From positions 1 to 14,905 of the forward strand of contig JAURAE010000022.1 of assembly GCA_030829675.1 (NCBI GenBank): 14,905 bases of DNA, in the 5' to 3' direction. Below, one piece after another: positions 6,727 to 14,446 of the stretch. The translations under genes were made by a program, and so were the position numbers. This DNA is from Schleiferiaceae bacterium (GTDB lineage Bacteria > Bacteroidota > Bacteroidia > Flavobacteriales > Schleiferiaceae). The notes beneath the pieces were generated by a model. The model was not told the DNA's origin and ran no database searches. It worked only from the letters and a program-made list of their open reading frames with translations. Position 1 is the first letter of the stretch; every line of letters begins with the position of its first letter.

Positions 6727-7427
6727 CCGAGGTACACCTTGCGCACTTGTTTATCTGCGGCCAATTCCTCCGCGGTACCGCTCTTCAAGATCTTACCTTC
6801 GAACATCAAATACGTCCGGTCAGTAATGGCCAAGGTCTCCTGAACATTGTGATCCGTTATGAGAATCCCAATATTCTTCTCCTTTAGACCTGCAACAATG
6901 CTCTGAATATCTTCGACAGCAATGGGATCCACACCGGCAAAAGGCTCGTCCAATAAAATGAAACTTGGTTTTGTCGCCAAGGCACGAGCAATCTCCGTCC
7001 TGCGACGCTCTCCTCCACTAAGTAAATCACCACGCGTCTGGCGAATGAGTTGTAAACCGAACTCATTGAGCAGTTCCTCCAAGCGCTCCGCCTGCTCTTC
7101 CTTGCTCAAGGAAGTCATTTCCAATACGCCTTTGATATTATCTTCCACACTAAGCTTGCGGAACACGGAAGCTTCTTGAGCCAAATACCCAATGCCCATT
7201 TGCGCACGCTTGTACATCGGAAGTTTCTCGGTGGGCGTCCCGTTGAGTAGTACATTTCCACTATAGGGACGAATTAGTCCTACCACGGTGTAGAAGCTAG
7301 TGGTTTTACCGGCGCCGTTCGGACCCAGCAGGCCCACGATCTCGCCTTGGTTCACCTCGAAACTCACATCGTTTACTACGGTGCGAGAGCGGTACTTCTT
7401 GACAATATTTCTTGCTTCTAACTTCAA
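6696..7427 (-). CDS. lptB: LPS export ABC transporter ATP-binding protein
   Basis: LptB is the cytoplasmic ATPase of the LptB2FGC transporter, which pulls lipopolysaccharide out of the inner membrane toward the outer leaflet. The 243 residues show Walker A GPNGAGKTT (35-43), a Q-loop at YLAQE (81-85), the signature LLSGGERRR (135-143), Walker B ILLDEPFAGVDP (157-168), and the switch His in TDHNVQETL (191-199). ERRRTEIARAL and PFAGVDPIAV are typical of LptB rather than other ABC ATPases. Length agrees with the family. The start must be TTG (7427-7425), since no in-frame ATG or GTG fits upstream; it sits in a TTGA overlap with the tatC stop, so translation is coupled to tatC. An A/G-rich stretch (AAAAAGGAAAAAAG) lies 10-20 bases upstream. 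Its 3' end overlaps the convergent sulfotransferase gene by 31 bases. Confidence 0.95.
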   Translation of the reverse strand: MKLEARNIVKKYRSRTVVNDVSFEVNQGEIVGLLGPNGAGKTTSFYTVVGLIRPYSGNVLLNGTPTEKLPMYKRAQMGIGYLAQEASVFRKLSVEDNIKGVLEMTSLSKEEQAERLEELLNEFGLQLIRQTRGDLLSGGERRRTEIARALATKPSFILLDEPFAGVDPIAVEDIQSIVAGLKEKNIGILITDHNVQETLAITDRTYLMFEGKILKSGTAEELAADKQVRKVYLGQNFELRARK

Positions 7428-8239
7428 GCGTTCACAACTTTTTTCCTTTTTAAAACTCGTCGGCTCACAAAAATGCTGATTTGATATAAAACGAGCACCG
7501 GCAGAGTCACCAATACTTGCGAAGCAATATCTGGAGGCGTAATAATGGCGCTGAGCAACAAAATACCTACAATGGCATGTCTGCGGTAGTTCTTTAATAG
7601 TGTTGGGGTAACAACGCCCACTTTGGACAGAAAGTATACCGCAATAGGTAATTGGAACAAGATCCCTGTCGCCAAGGTCACCGAACTCACCATGCTGATA
7701 TACGAGGTCAAGTCAATTCTGTTCACCACCTCCGCACTCACTGCGTAGGTCCCCAAGAATTGGACACTCAAAGGAACAATCACATAATATCCGAACAGCA
7801 CACCCGCGACGAATAAGAGCGTGGTAAAAAAGATGACGCCCCGGCTGCTCTTCTGCTCGTTTTGATGTAGACCAGGCTTGATGAATCGCCAAATTTCCCA
7901 AAACACGTAGGGGAAACCTATGATAAGCCCGGCCACCAAACTTACCCATAGGTGCATTTGGAATTGGCCACTCATGCGCATATTCAACAATTCGAACGGG
8001 ACCTCATCAAAACAAAATACATCGCCCCCGATATAACTAGACAACCAACAAAAGAAGGTATACGTTGGGAAATCAGGCTGTTTAGGACCAAAGATGATTT
8101 GATCAAAGATGATCGCTTTGCCCAAGAACGCAACGACAGAGAAAATCACGACTACGATAGAGGATCGCATCAAATGCCAACGGAGCTCACCGAGGTGCTC
8201 CATGAAGCTCATACTGTTCTTGTCTTTGTGCTTGTTCAT
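7424..8239 (-). CDS. tatC: Twin-arginine translocase subunit TatC
   Basis: TatC is the inner-membrane receptor for folded proteins carrying a twin-arginine signal. I take the ATG at 8239 (272 residues). The frame is open to 8446, but the extra 69 codons lie antisense to recQ and lack TatC likeness. The protein opens MNKHKDKNSMSFMEHLGELR; SFMEHLGELR (11-20) is the hallmark cytosolic N-terminus. Next come SGQFQMHLWVSLVAG, FPYVFWEIWRFIKPGLHQNE (signal-peptide binding region with the key Glu), and ITPPDIASQ near the last helix. About six hydrophobic helices are visible. The helix-4 position that is usually Glu (FELP in most TatC) reads FQLP here. A first external loop holds two Cys residues (TFFCWLSS, DVFCFDE). 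The stop TGA overlaps the TTG start of lptB. No tatA/tatB gene is in the window. No convincing promoter was found in the 94-base gap to recQ. Confidence 0.95.
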   Translation of the reverse strand: MNKHKDKNSMSFMEHLGELRWHLMRSSIVVVIFSVVAFLGKAIIFDQIIFGPKQPDFPTYTFFCWLSSYIGGDVFCFDEVPFELLNMRMSGQFQMHLWVSLVAGLIIGFPYVFWEIWRFIKPGLHQNEQKSSRGVIFFTTLLFVAGVLFGYYVIVPLSVQFLGTYAVSAEVVNRIDLTSYISMVSSVTLATGILFQLPIAVYFLSKVGVVTPTLLKNYRRHAIVGILLLSAIITPPDIASQVLVTLPVLVLYQISIFVSRRVLKRKKVVNA

Positions 8240-8333
8240 AAAATTTTCGAGGTCAAAAATCCGAAAAACAATCTTTAGTACCTTCGAAAACCTCTGAAAA
8301 TCCCGTATATTAAAAAACCAAAGTACAAGCAGC

Positions 8334-10505
8334 ATGTCTACCAATTGGGAGCAGCACCTCAAACAACATTTTGGCTTTGCGGAATTTAAAGGCAACCAAC
8401 GCGCAATCATCGAAAGTATTAGCGGCGGAAAAGACACTTTTGTCATTATGCCTACTGGAGGAGGAAAGAGCCTTTGTTACCAACTTCCTGCGCTTGCAGC
8501 GGAAGGCACTGCCATTATCGTAAGCCCATTAATCGCCTTGATGAAAAATCAAGTAGACGCCATTCGCGGATACAGCGAATCGGATAGTGTGGCGCACGTC
8601 TTGAACAGTTCTTTGACCAAAAAGGAATTGGACCAAGTACACCAGGATCTCAAAGCAGGAAAAACCAAGTTGCTCTACGTCGCACCAGAATCGCTCAACA
8701 AAAACAGCAACATCGAGTTGCTCAAGCAGATCACCATTAGTTTTTTCGCCATTGATGAAGCCCATTGTATTTCCGAGTGGGGACATGATTTCCGCCCAGA
8801 TTACAGAACCATCAAAGAGAGTGTTAAAGCTCTAGGGCGCAAGCCCATCATCGCCCTAACAGCGACTGCAACGCCCAAAGTGCAAGCGGATATTATCAAG
8901 ACCATGGGCATGGACGAGCCCGATATTTACCTGAGCAGCTTCAACAGGCCCAATCTTTATTACGAGGTACGCCCAAAACGCGATATCGACCACGACATCA
9001 TCAAGCTTTTAAGCCAAAACAAAGGCAAAAGTGCCATCGTGTATTGTCTCTCGCGTCAGAAAGTTGAGGATCTAGCCGAACAACTAGCGATAAACGGCAT
9101 CAATGCCCTGCCATATCATGCGGGCTTAGACGCTGCCAAACGAGTGAAGCACCAAGATGCATTTCTCAATGAGGATTGCGACGTCATTGTCGCGACCATC
9201 GCCTTTGGAATGGGGATCGATAAACCAGATGTAAGATACGTACTGCACTACGACATGCCCAAAAGCTTGGAAAGCTATTACCAAGAAACCGGCCGCGCGG
9301 GACGCGACGGTGGAGAGGGGAACTGCATTACGTATTTTGACATTAAAGACATCGAACGATTGGCAAAATTCTTGAGCAAGAAGGCCGTCAGTGAACAAGA
9401 AATAGGCCGTCAACTGCTCGAAGAGGCAACCGGTTATGCCGAGGCCGCCATTTGTAGACGACGTGTACTATTGCACTACTTCGGAGAATCTTTCCACGAA
9501 GATGATTGCGAGAAGATGTGCGACAACTGCCGCCATGAGCGAGAGAAAGTAGATGCCAGTCGGGAGCTTTTGGACGTAATCTCGTGTATCCTAGAAACCC
9601 ATGGTAAATTTAAAACCTCAGAAGTCGTAAATATTTTACGCGGCTCTATGACGGCCATCCTATCGCAAAATAATGCGGACCAGTTAGAAAATTGGGGCAA
9701 GCATAAAGACAAATCTGAGACCCACCTACGCGCAGTTATTCGCCAAGGAATCATCCGTAACTACCTTGAGAAAAACATCGAGTCTTACGGAACAGTACAA
9801 GTCACTGAAAAAGGAAAAGCAGGGAAATTACCGAAGGCTTTTAGAGTCAGAAAGGAACTAGATTACACCACTTTAAACAGTGGTGCCAATGAGTCTAAAA
9901 AGGTAGTAGCCATGGACGAGGGGCTACTTAGCATACTCAAAGATTTCAGAAAGAAAATCGCCAATAGCAAAGGTGTTCCTCCCTATGCCGTTTTCGCTGA
10001 GAATTCTCTGAGCGAAATGGCCACCATCTATCCTTGTACACTGGATGAATTGAAAAACATTCAAGGGGTCGGTGAAGGAAAAGCCAAGAAATTTGGGCAA
10101 CCTATGGTCGACGCTATTGCAGCCTATGTAGAGGAAAACGACATCGATCGTCCGCAAGACATGGTCTTTAAGAGCGTGGCCAATAAGAGTGCGCTGAAGG
10201 TGTATATCATTCAAAGTACGGACCGCAAACTACCGCTCGACGATATCGCCAGCGCCAAAGGATTGAAGATGGCCCAACTCATTGAAGAAATGGAAAGCAT
10301 CGTATTGAGCGGAACCAAGATCAACTTTGATTATTACCTCGAAGACATCATGGATGAGGACAGCATCGAGGAGGTATTCGACTTTTTAACGGAAGAGTCT
10401 GAACACGGCTCCATGGATGAACTCCTCGAAGAATTTGGGGACGATTACGACGAGCAAGAACTACAGCTGCTTCGCTTGAAATTCTTCTCAGATGTAGCGA
10501 ATTAG
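8334..10505 (+). CDS. recQ: ATP-dependent DNA helicase RecQ
   Basis: RecQ is a 3'-5' superfamily 2 helicase that unwinds forks and recombination intermediates. The 723 residues show the whole family plan. There is an FKGNQ Q-motif (18-22), Walker A MPTGGGKS (39-46), DEAH (141-144), and the aromatic loop WGHDFRPDY (149-157). Motif III is ALTATATP (174-181), motif V is ATIAFGMGIDKPDVR (287-301), and motif VI is QETGRAGRDG (317-326). A RecQ-Ct zinc site has Cys 374, 392, 396 and 399. A winged-helix part follows (about 405-515), then an HRDC domain (about 527-602) with LKNIQGVGEGKAKKFG. Residues 604-723 are an acidic extra tail, longer than in Escherichia coli RecQ (about 610 residues), as is common in Bacteroidetes. 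The ATG at 8334 fits the family start. It is divergent from tatC, and the gene ends in a strong terminator. Confidence 0.97.
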   Translation: MSTNWEQHLKQHFGFAEFKGNQRAIIESISGGKDTFVIMPTGGGKSLCYQLPALAAEGTAIIVSPLIALMKNQVDAIRGYSESDSVAHVLNSSLTKKELDQVHQDLKAGKTKLLYVAPESLNKNSNIELLKQITISFFAIDEAHCISEWGHDFRPDYRTIKESVKALGRKPIIALTATATPKVQADIIKTMGMDEPDIYLSSFNRPNLYYEVRPKRDIDHDIIKLLSQNKGKSAIVYCLSRQKVEDLAEQLAINGINALPYHAGLDAAKRVKHQDAFLNEDCDVIVATIAFGMGIDKPDVRYVLHYDMPKSLESYYQETGRAGRDGGEGNCITYFDIKDIERLAKFLSKKAVSEQEIGRQLLEEATGYAEAAICRRRVLLHYFGESFHEDDCEKMCDNCRHEREKVDASRELLDVISCILETHGKFKTSEVVNILRGSMTAILSQNNADQLENWGKHKDKSETHLRAVIRQGIIRNYLEKNIESYGTVQVTEKGKAGKLPKAFRVRKELDYTTLNSGANESKKVVAMDEGLLSILKDFRKKIANSKGVPPYAVFAENSLSEMATIYPCTLDELKNIQGVGEGKAKKFGQPMVDAIAAYVEENDIDRPQDMVFKSVANKSALKVYIIQSTDRKLPLDDIASAKGLKMAQLIEEMESIVLSGTKINFDYYLEDIMDEDSIEEVFDFLTEESEHGSMDELLEEFGDDYDEQELQLLRLKFFSDVAN

Positions 10506-10534
10506 AAAAAAAGCCCGCGAATGCGGGCTTTTTT
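10506..10534. terminator. Bidirectional intrinsic terminator between recQ and the 47-residue gene
   Basis: A perfect hairpin AAGCCCGC (10511-10518), loop GAAT, GCGGGCTT (10523-10530) is flanked by A7 on the left and T6 on the right. It therefore has a U-tract in both directions. On the plus strand it begins right after the recQ TAG. On the minus strand it overlaps the TAA of the small gene. The stem is GC-rich and the arrangement is classical. Confidence 0.92.
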
Positions 10535-10676
10535 AGTTTTTGAAGTAGAATTCCAAATCTTGCGGGCTGCTTGGTAATGGCAGGGTTGCCGTGATTTTAC
10601 TGAATTCTAGAATGCTTTGGATGGTTTTTTCAGACGCTCCCACGTCCAAGTTTTCGTAGGGTAAGGTTTTCGCCAT
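10533..10676 (-). CDS. Small hypothetical protein (47 residues) downstream of the sigma factor
   Basis: The ATG at 10676-10674 opens a 47-residue frame that starts MAKTLPYENLDVGASEKTI and ends DLEFYFKN, with TAA at 10535-10533. I do not recognise it as a named family. It has no signal peptide, no Cys and no membrane helix; it looks like one or two short helices (SEKTIQSILEFSKI) followed by a Pro-rich loop. Support for it being real: it is on the same strand as the sigma-factor gene and 66 bases behind it, no promoter motif lies between them, it ends exactly at the shared terminator, and it fills an otherwise unexplained gap. A role linked to the sigma factor, such as a small regulator, is only a guess. 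The start is preceded by an inverted repeat that could hide it in mRNA. Confidence 0.65.
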   Translation of the reverse strand: MAKTLPYENLDVGASEKTIQSILEFSKITATLPLPSSPQDLEFYFKN

Positions 10677-10678
10677 AG

Positions 10679-10697
10679 TGTATCTGTTAGTGATACA
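10679..10697. repeat. Inverted repeat just upstream of the 47-residue gene
   Basis: TGTATC (10679-10684) and GATACA (10692-10697) form a perfect 6-base inverted repeat around a 7-base loop, ending 2 bases before the ATG on the minus strand. It could be a small mRNA hairpin over the ribosome-binding region or a dimeric operator half-site pair. With 6 A/T-rich pairs it is weak as an RNA hairpin. Confidence 0.4.
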
Positions 10698-10742
10698 TCA
10701 ATAACGGCACTTATTCCTGCTTCGTATATCCCAGTCAGATTT

Positions 10743-11327
10743 TTATTGTTCTAAGCTGATATTATGCTGCGCCATCAGCTTTTGAATGTTGCTGATAGCG
10801 TAACGCATACGACCTAAAGCTGTATTGATACTCACTCCTGTTTCTTCGGCGATGTCCTTGAAACTGTATTCACAGAACATACGCAGATGCAGCACCTTAC
10901 GCTGCTCTTCCGGCAAATAATCAATCAACTTGCGCAGGTCTTCATTGATCTGGGCTTCGATCCAATTCACCTCAATAGGACGATCTGATTCACCATAGGT
11001 ATCAAATACCGTATACTCGCCGGTTGAACGCACTTCCTTTTTGCGCGTTTCTCTGCGGAAATAATCAAGGGTTGTATTGTTGGCAATGCGCAAAGCCCAA
11101 GGAAGAAATTTTCCTTTCTCCTCATAATTCGACTTACGCAAGGATTTGATAATCTTGATGAAAGTCTCTTGAAACAAATCATCCGCAACGTCCTGATCTT
11201 GGACCTTGGAATAAATCTGTAAAAAGATGCGCTTTTGATGTCTTCGGATTAACACCTCTAAAGCACGCTCGTTTCCGCTACGGTAGAGTTCCACAAGAAC
11301 ATGGTCCTCACTCTGATTTAACATCAT
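10743..11327 (-). CDS. RNA polymerase sigma factor, ECF-type sigma-70 family
   Basis: This 194-residue protein has the two-domain layout of an extracytoplasmic-function sigma factor. Sigma region 2 spans about residues 20-95, with DVADDLFQETFIKIIKSL (46-63) as the core-binding and -10 recognition helix and LPWALRIANNTTLDYFRR (75-92). Region 4 spans about 130-185, with LPEEQRKVLHLRMF and the helix-turn-helix SFKDIAEETGVSINTALGRMR (155-175). No sigma-1.1 or region 3 is present, and no anti-sigma transmembrane gene lies beside it, unlike the common FecI/FecR arrangement. Two tandem ATG codons (11327-11322) start the frame; either may be used. It is divergent from uvrA, as I recall for other Flavobacteriia, and is followed by the 47-residue gene. 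It may be a conserved stress or housekeeping ECF factor. No clear TAnnTTTG promoter is seen directly upstream, only near-matches. Confidence 0.93.
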   Translation of the reverse strand: MMLNQSEDHVLVELYRSGNERALEVLIRRHQKRIFLQIYSKVQDQDVADDLFQETFIKIIKSLRKSNYEEKGKFLPWALRIANNTTLDYFRRETRKKEVRSTGEYTVFDTYGESDRPIEVNWIEAQINEDLRKLIDYLPEEQRKVLHLRMFCEYSFKDIAEETGVSINTALGRMRYAISNIQKLMAQHNISLEQ

Positions 11328-11466
11328 AAAATCAAATTTTAGCGTAGCAGTTTTTCTATAAGCAGTACTTCTTTTTAGTGTTTACAGGGTCCAATATAGG
11401 TTAAACTTCCAAATACCGTTCCAAATATTCGAAGCTTTAACGGTTTTTCACAAACAAGTAAAGGGT

Positions 11467-11474
11467 TACTTTTG
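11467..11474 (+). promoter_or_regulatory. Candidate -7 box of the uvrA promoter
   Basis: TACTTTTG fits the Bacteroidetes TAnnTTTG consensus exactly and lies 20 bases before the uvrA ATG. The expected -33 TTG is not perfect: a T5 run at 11444-11448 stands in about the right place, with 18 bases between. I saw no LexA-like palindrome, so SOS control is not indicated by the sequence. Confidence 0.45.
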
Positions 11475-11494
11475 TTGTTTATCCTTGTTTGCTC

Positions 11495-14281
11495 ATGACC
11501 CCAACCATTGACATTAAACGCGCTGAAGTCCACAACCTGAAACAAGTTTCGGTCAGTATTCCGCGTAACCAATTAGTCGTCATCACCGGGGTCAGCGGTT
11601 CCGGCAAATCCTCCCTTGCCTTCGATACCTTGTTTGCAGAGGGCCAGAGACGATATGTTGAGAGCTTGAGCGCCTATGCGCGCCAGTTCTTAGGAAAATT
11701 AGACAAACCAAAAGTGGAATCCATCAAAGGAATCCCACCAGCTGTGGCCATTCAACAAAAAGTGAGCAGCAGAAATCCTAGATCAACTGTCGGAACGACC
11801 ACAGAGATTTACGATTATTTGAAGCTGCTCTTTGCCCGTGTGGGACGCACCTATTCTCCTATTTCCGGAGAAGAAGTTAAAAGACACCAAGTTCAAGATG
11901 TCATAGCTCACCTGAATACGCTCGAAGAAGGAACGCGATTCATGATCATAGCGCCCGTCACTTATAGCGACCGGACGGCTGAACAACACTTGAATATACT
12001 TGCCCAACAGGGTTTCTCCCGCATCCTCCACAACGCCAGTGTGGAGCGCATTGAAGATGTCATTCAAGAAGGCACCTATAACGAGGAGGTGATTCACTTG
12101 GTGGTTGACCGTGCGGTCGTTCGACCAGGCGACGAAGAAAACGAGCACCGCCTCCAAGATTCAATTCAAACTGCTTTCTTTGAAGGACGCGGAGAATGTT
12201 GGATTGATTTCGCTAATGGTGAATCTCCCTTAATTTTCAATAATCTATTCGAACTAGATGGCATGAGCTTTACGGAGCCGTCCACCGATCTGTTCAGCTT
12301 CAACAATCCTGTGGGAGCATGTCCATCTTGTGAAGGATTTGGAAGCATCATGGGCATTGACGAGGACCTGGTCATTCCCAACCCACACCTGAGTGTATAC
12401 GAAGGAGTCGTCGCACCATGGCACGGTGAAACGATGAAGCGATGGAAAGAAAAATTCATCCTCGGAGCGGCAGCGCACAACTTCCCCATTCACAGGCCGT
12501 ATATCGACCTAAATGATGCGGAAAAGCAACTGCTATGGGAAGGCGCCAAAGGCATCAAGGGCATTGACGATTTCTTTAAACATTTAGAAAGTAAGAGCTA
12601 TAAAATTCAGTTTCGCGTGATGCTCAGCCGTTACCGCGGAAGAACGAAGTGCCCTACTTGTAAAGGCAAAAGATTACGCCCGGAATCGAGCTATGTAAAA
12701 ATCAACAATACCGCTATTGAGGCTCTGGTAGAAATGCCACTTAATAAGCTGCAACAATGGTTCAAAGATTTAGTCTTGAGCGAACAAGATGCGGCCATTG
12801 CAAAGCGTCTATTGGTGGAAATAGAAAGTAGATTAGGATTCCTTGTAGACGTAGGCCTTCCCTACCTCACCTTAAATCGAGTGAGCAGCACATTGAGCGG
12901 CGGCGAGAGCCAGCGCATACAATTGGCCACCTCCCTCGGCTCTTCACTTGTTGGCTCACTCTACATCATGGACGAGCCAAGCATAGGGCTGCACGCGAAG
13001 GATGCGGAGCAACTCATCAAGGTCATCAATGCCTTACGCGACAAGGGCAATACTGTCGTGGTGGTCGAACATGAGGAAGCCTTCATGCATGCGGCCGATT
13101 ACTTGATTGATATCGGTCCAGCTGCGGGTAATTTGGGTGGAACAATAGTGGCAGAAGGTACTTCAATGGAAGTACTGGCCAATCCTAATTCCCTAACCGC
13201 ACAATACCTGAACGGCAGCAAAAGCATTACGAGTCCTGTAGCACTGAGAACAGCAAAAAAATGGATTGAGATCAAAGGTGCTCGACACCATAATCTCAAG
13301 GGGTTTGACGTTCAGTTTCCCTTAGGAGTATTCAGCGTAGTTGCAGGAGTAAGCGGATCGGGCAAAAGCACCCTGATAAAGAAAATTCTATACCCAGCAT
13401 TAAAGAAACACTTCCATGAGGTGAGCGAGCGCCCAGGAATTCACAAGGAGCTTTGCGGGGATTTGGGAAGTATTGACCAAGTAGAATTGGTCGATCAAAA
13501 TCCCATTGGAAAATCAAGCCGATCAAACCCAGTAACCTATTTAAAGGCTTACGACGATATTAGAAACCTTTATGCCTCCACTGAACTGGCAAAAATTAGA
13601 GGTTATAAAGCAAAGCACTTCAGCTTCAATACCGATGGCGGTCGTTGTGACGCTTGTCAAGGCGAAGGCGAGGTAACCATTGAGATGCAATTTATGGCCG
13701 ATGTCCACTTGCCTTGTGAGACGTGTGCCGGTAAGCGATTCAAAGCTGAAATCCTTGAGATTACGTATAAGGACAAGAATATTGCCGATATCCTTGAAAG
13801 TACTATTGACGAAGCCATTGACTTCTTCAAAATACATAAACAACACAAGATTGTCAAAAAGCTGCAGCCCCTTCAGGATGTAGGATTAGGCTATGCGCAG
13901 GTCGGACAAAGCAGCTCGACATTAAGCGGCGGGGAAGCGCAACGCGTCAAACTGGCGTTCTTCCTATCCAAAGGTGAAAAAGCAGGACATACACTCTTCC
14001 TATTCGATGAACCGACCACAGGTCTACATTTTGACGACGTTAACAAACTTTTGAAGGCCTTCGATGCACTAGTTGAGATGGGACATACTGTCCTAGTCAT
14101 TGAACACGACCTAGATGTTATTGCCAGAGCAGATTATCTAATCGAGATTGGCCCGGAGGGTGGAGAGCTTGGCGGACACCTACTCTACGCAGGTACACCC
14201 GAAGAAATTATTCATATAACAGAGAGCCCAACAGGCGCTGCACTGATCAAACAGAATAAAGTCTCAATTGAGACAAATTGA
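11495..14281 (+). CDS. uvrA: Excinuclease ABC subunit A
   Basis: UvrA scans DNA for bulky damage as a dimer and loads UvrB in nucleotide excision repair. The ATG at 11495 gives 928 residues; a TTG two codons earlier is less likely. Two ABC modules are visible: Walker A GVSGSGKSS (32-40) with LSGGESQR (467-474) and IMDEPSIGLH, then Walker A GVSGSGKST (about 619-627) with LSGGEAQR (810-817) and LFDEPTTGLH. ESLSAYARQFL and KPKVESIKGIPPAVAI are strong UvrA markers. The second zinc finger is complete: CDAC (718-721) and CETC (741-744). The first finger keeps only its second Cys pair, CPSC (276-279); the usual first pair is replaced by FELDGMSFTEPSTDLF. A further CPTC at 386-389 begins the CKGKRL segment. 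Length is near the usual 930-950 residues. QNPIGKSSRSNPVTYLKAY is typical of this phylum. Confidence 0.97.
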   Translation: MTPTIDIKRAEVHNLKQVSVSIPRNQLVVITGVSGSGKSSLAFDTLFAEGQRRYVESLSAYARQFLGKLDKPKVESIKGIPPAVAIQQKVSSRNPRSTVGTTTEIYDYLKLLFARVGRTYSPISGEEVKRHQVQDVIAHLNTLEEGTRFMIIAPVTYSDRTAEQHLNILAQQGFSRILHNASVERIEDVIQEGTYNEEVIHLVVDRAVVRPGDEENEHRLQDSIQTAFFEGRGECWIDFANGESPLIFNNLFELDGMSFTEPSTDLFSFNNPVGACPSCEGFGSIMGIDEDLVIPNPHLSVYEGVVAPWHGETMKRWKEKFILGAAAHNFPIHRPYIDLNDAEKQLLWEGAKGIKGIDDFFKHLESKSYKIQFRVMLSRYRGRTKCPTCKGKRLRPESSYVKINNTAIEALVEMPLNKLQQWFKDLVLSEQDAAIAKRLLVEIESRLGFLVDVGLPYLTLNRVSSTLSGGESQRIQLATSLGSSLVGSLYIMDEPSIGLHAKDAEQLIKVINALRDKGNTVVVVEHEEAFMHAADYLIDIGPAAGNLGGTIVAEGTSMEVLANPNSLTAQYLNGSKSITSPVALRTAKKWIEIKGARHHNLKGFDVQFPLGVFSVVAGVSGSGKSTLIKKILYPALKKHFHEVSERPGIHKELCGDLGSIDQVELVDQNPIGKSSRSNPVTYLKAYDDIRNLYASTELAKIRGYKAKHFSFNTDGGRCDACQGEGEVTIEMQFMADVHLPCETCAGKRFKAEILEITYKDKNIADILESTIDEAIDFFKIHKQHKIVKKLQPLQDVGLGYAQVGQSSSTLSGGEAQRVKLAFFLSKGEKAGHTLFLFDEPTTGLHFDDVNKLLKAFDALVEMGHTVLVIEHDLDVIARADYLIEIGPEGGELGGHLLYAGTPEEIIHITESPTGAALIKQNKVSIETN

Positions 14282-14415
14282 TTTCAAGAATAGTGGTATT
14301 TAATACTTATTATGTATTTCAGAAACTTTCTAAGTCTCAATCGAGGCATTTGTATCAAAATCCTGTTTATCTTTATCCCCTACCTTTACGGGTAGCTTAG
14401 GTTTATTGGTTTGGT

Positions 14416-14446
14416 GTACGGCTCGCTTTGCGGGCCGTACTTCTTT
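14416..14446 (+). terminator. Intrinsic terminator downstream of uvrA
   Basis: GTACGGCTCGC (14416-14426), loop TTT, GCGGGCCGTAC (14430-14440) form an 11-pair stem with one U-G wobble. It is followed by TTCTTT, a short and interrupted U-tract for plus-strand transcripts. On the minus strand there is no U-run, so it would terminate the methyltransferase transcript poorly. The rest of the 163-base gap (14282-14444) is A/T-rich, with only a weak 5-pair hairpin at 14380-14395. Confidence 0.7.

Noticed and set aside
8240..8446. 69-codon N-terminal extension of tatC to 8446.
   Set aside because: It reads antisense into recQ, is not TatC-like, and the ATG at 8239 gives the standard TatC N-terminus.
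14380..14395. Small hairpin CTACC-N6-GGTAG after uvrA.
   Set aside because: Only five pairs and no U-tract; the stem at 14416-14440 is a much better terminator.
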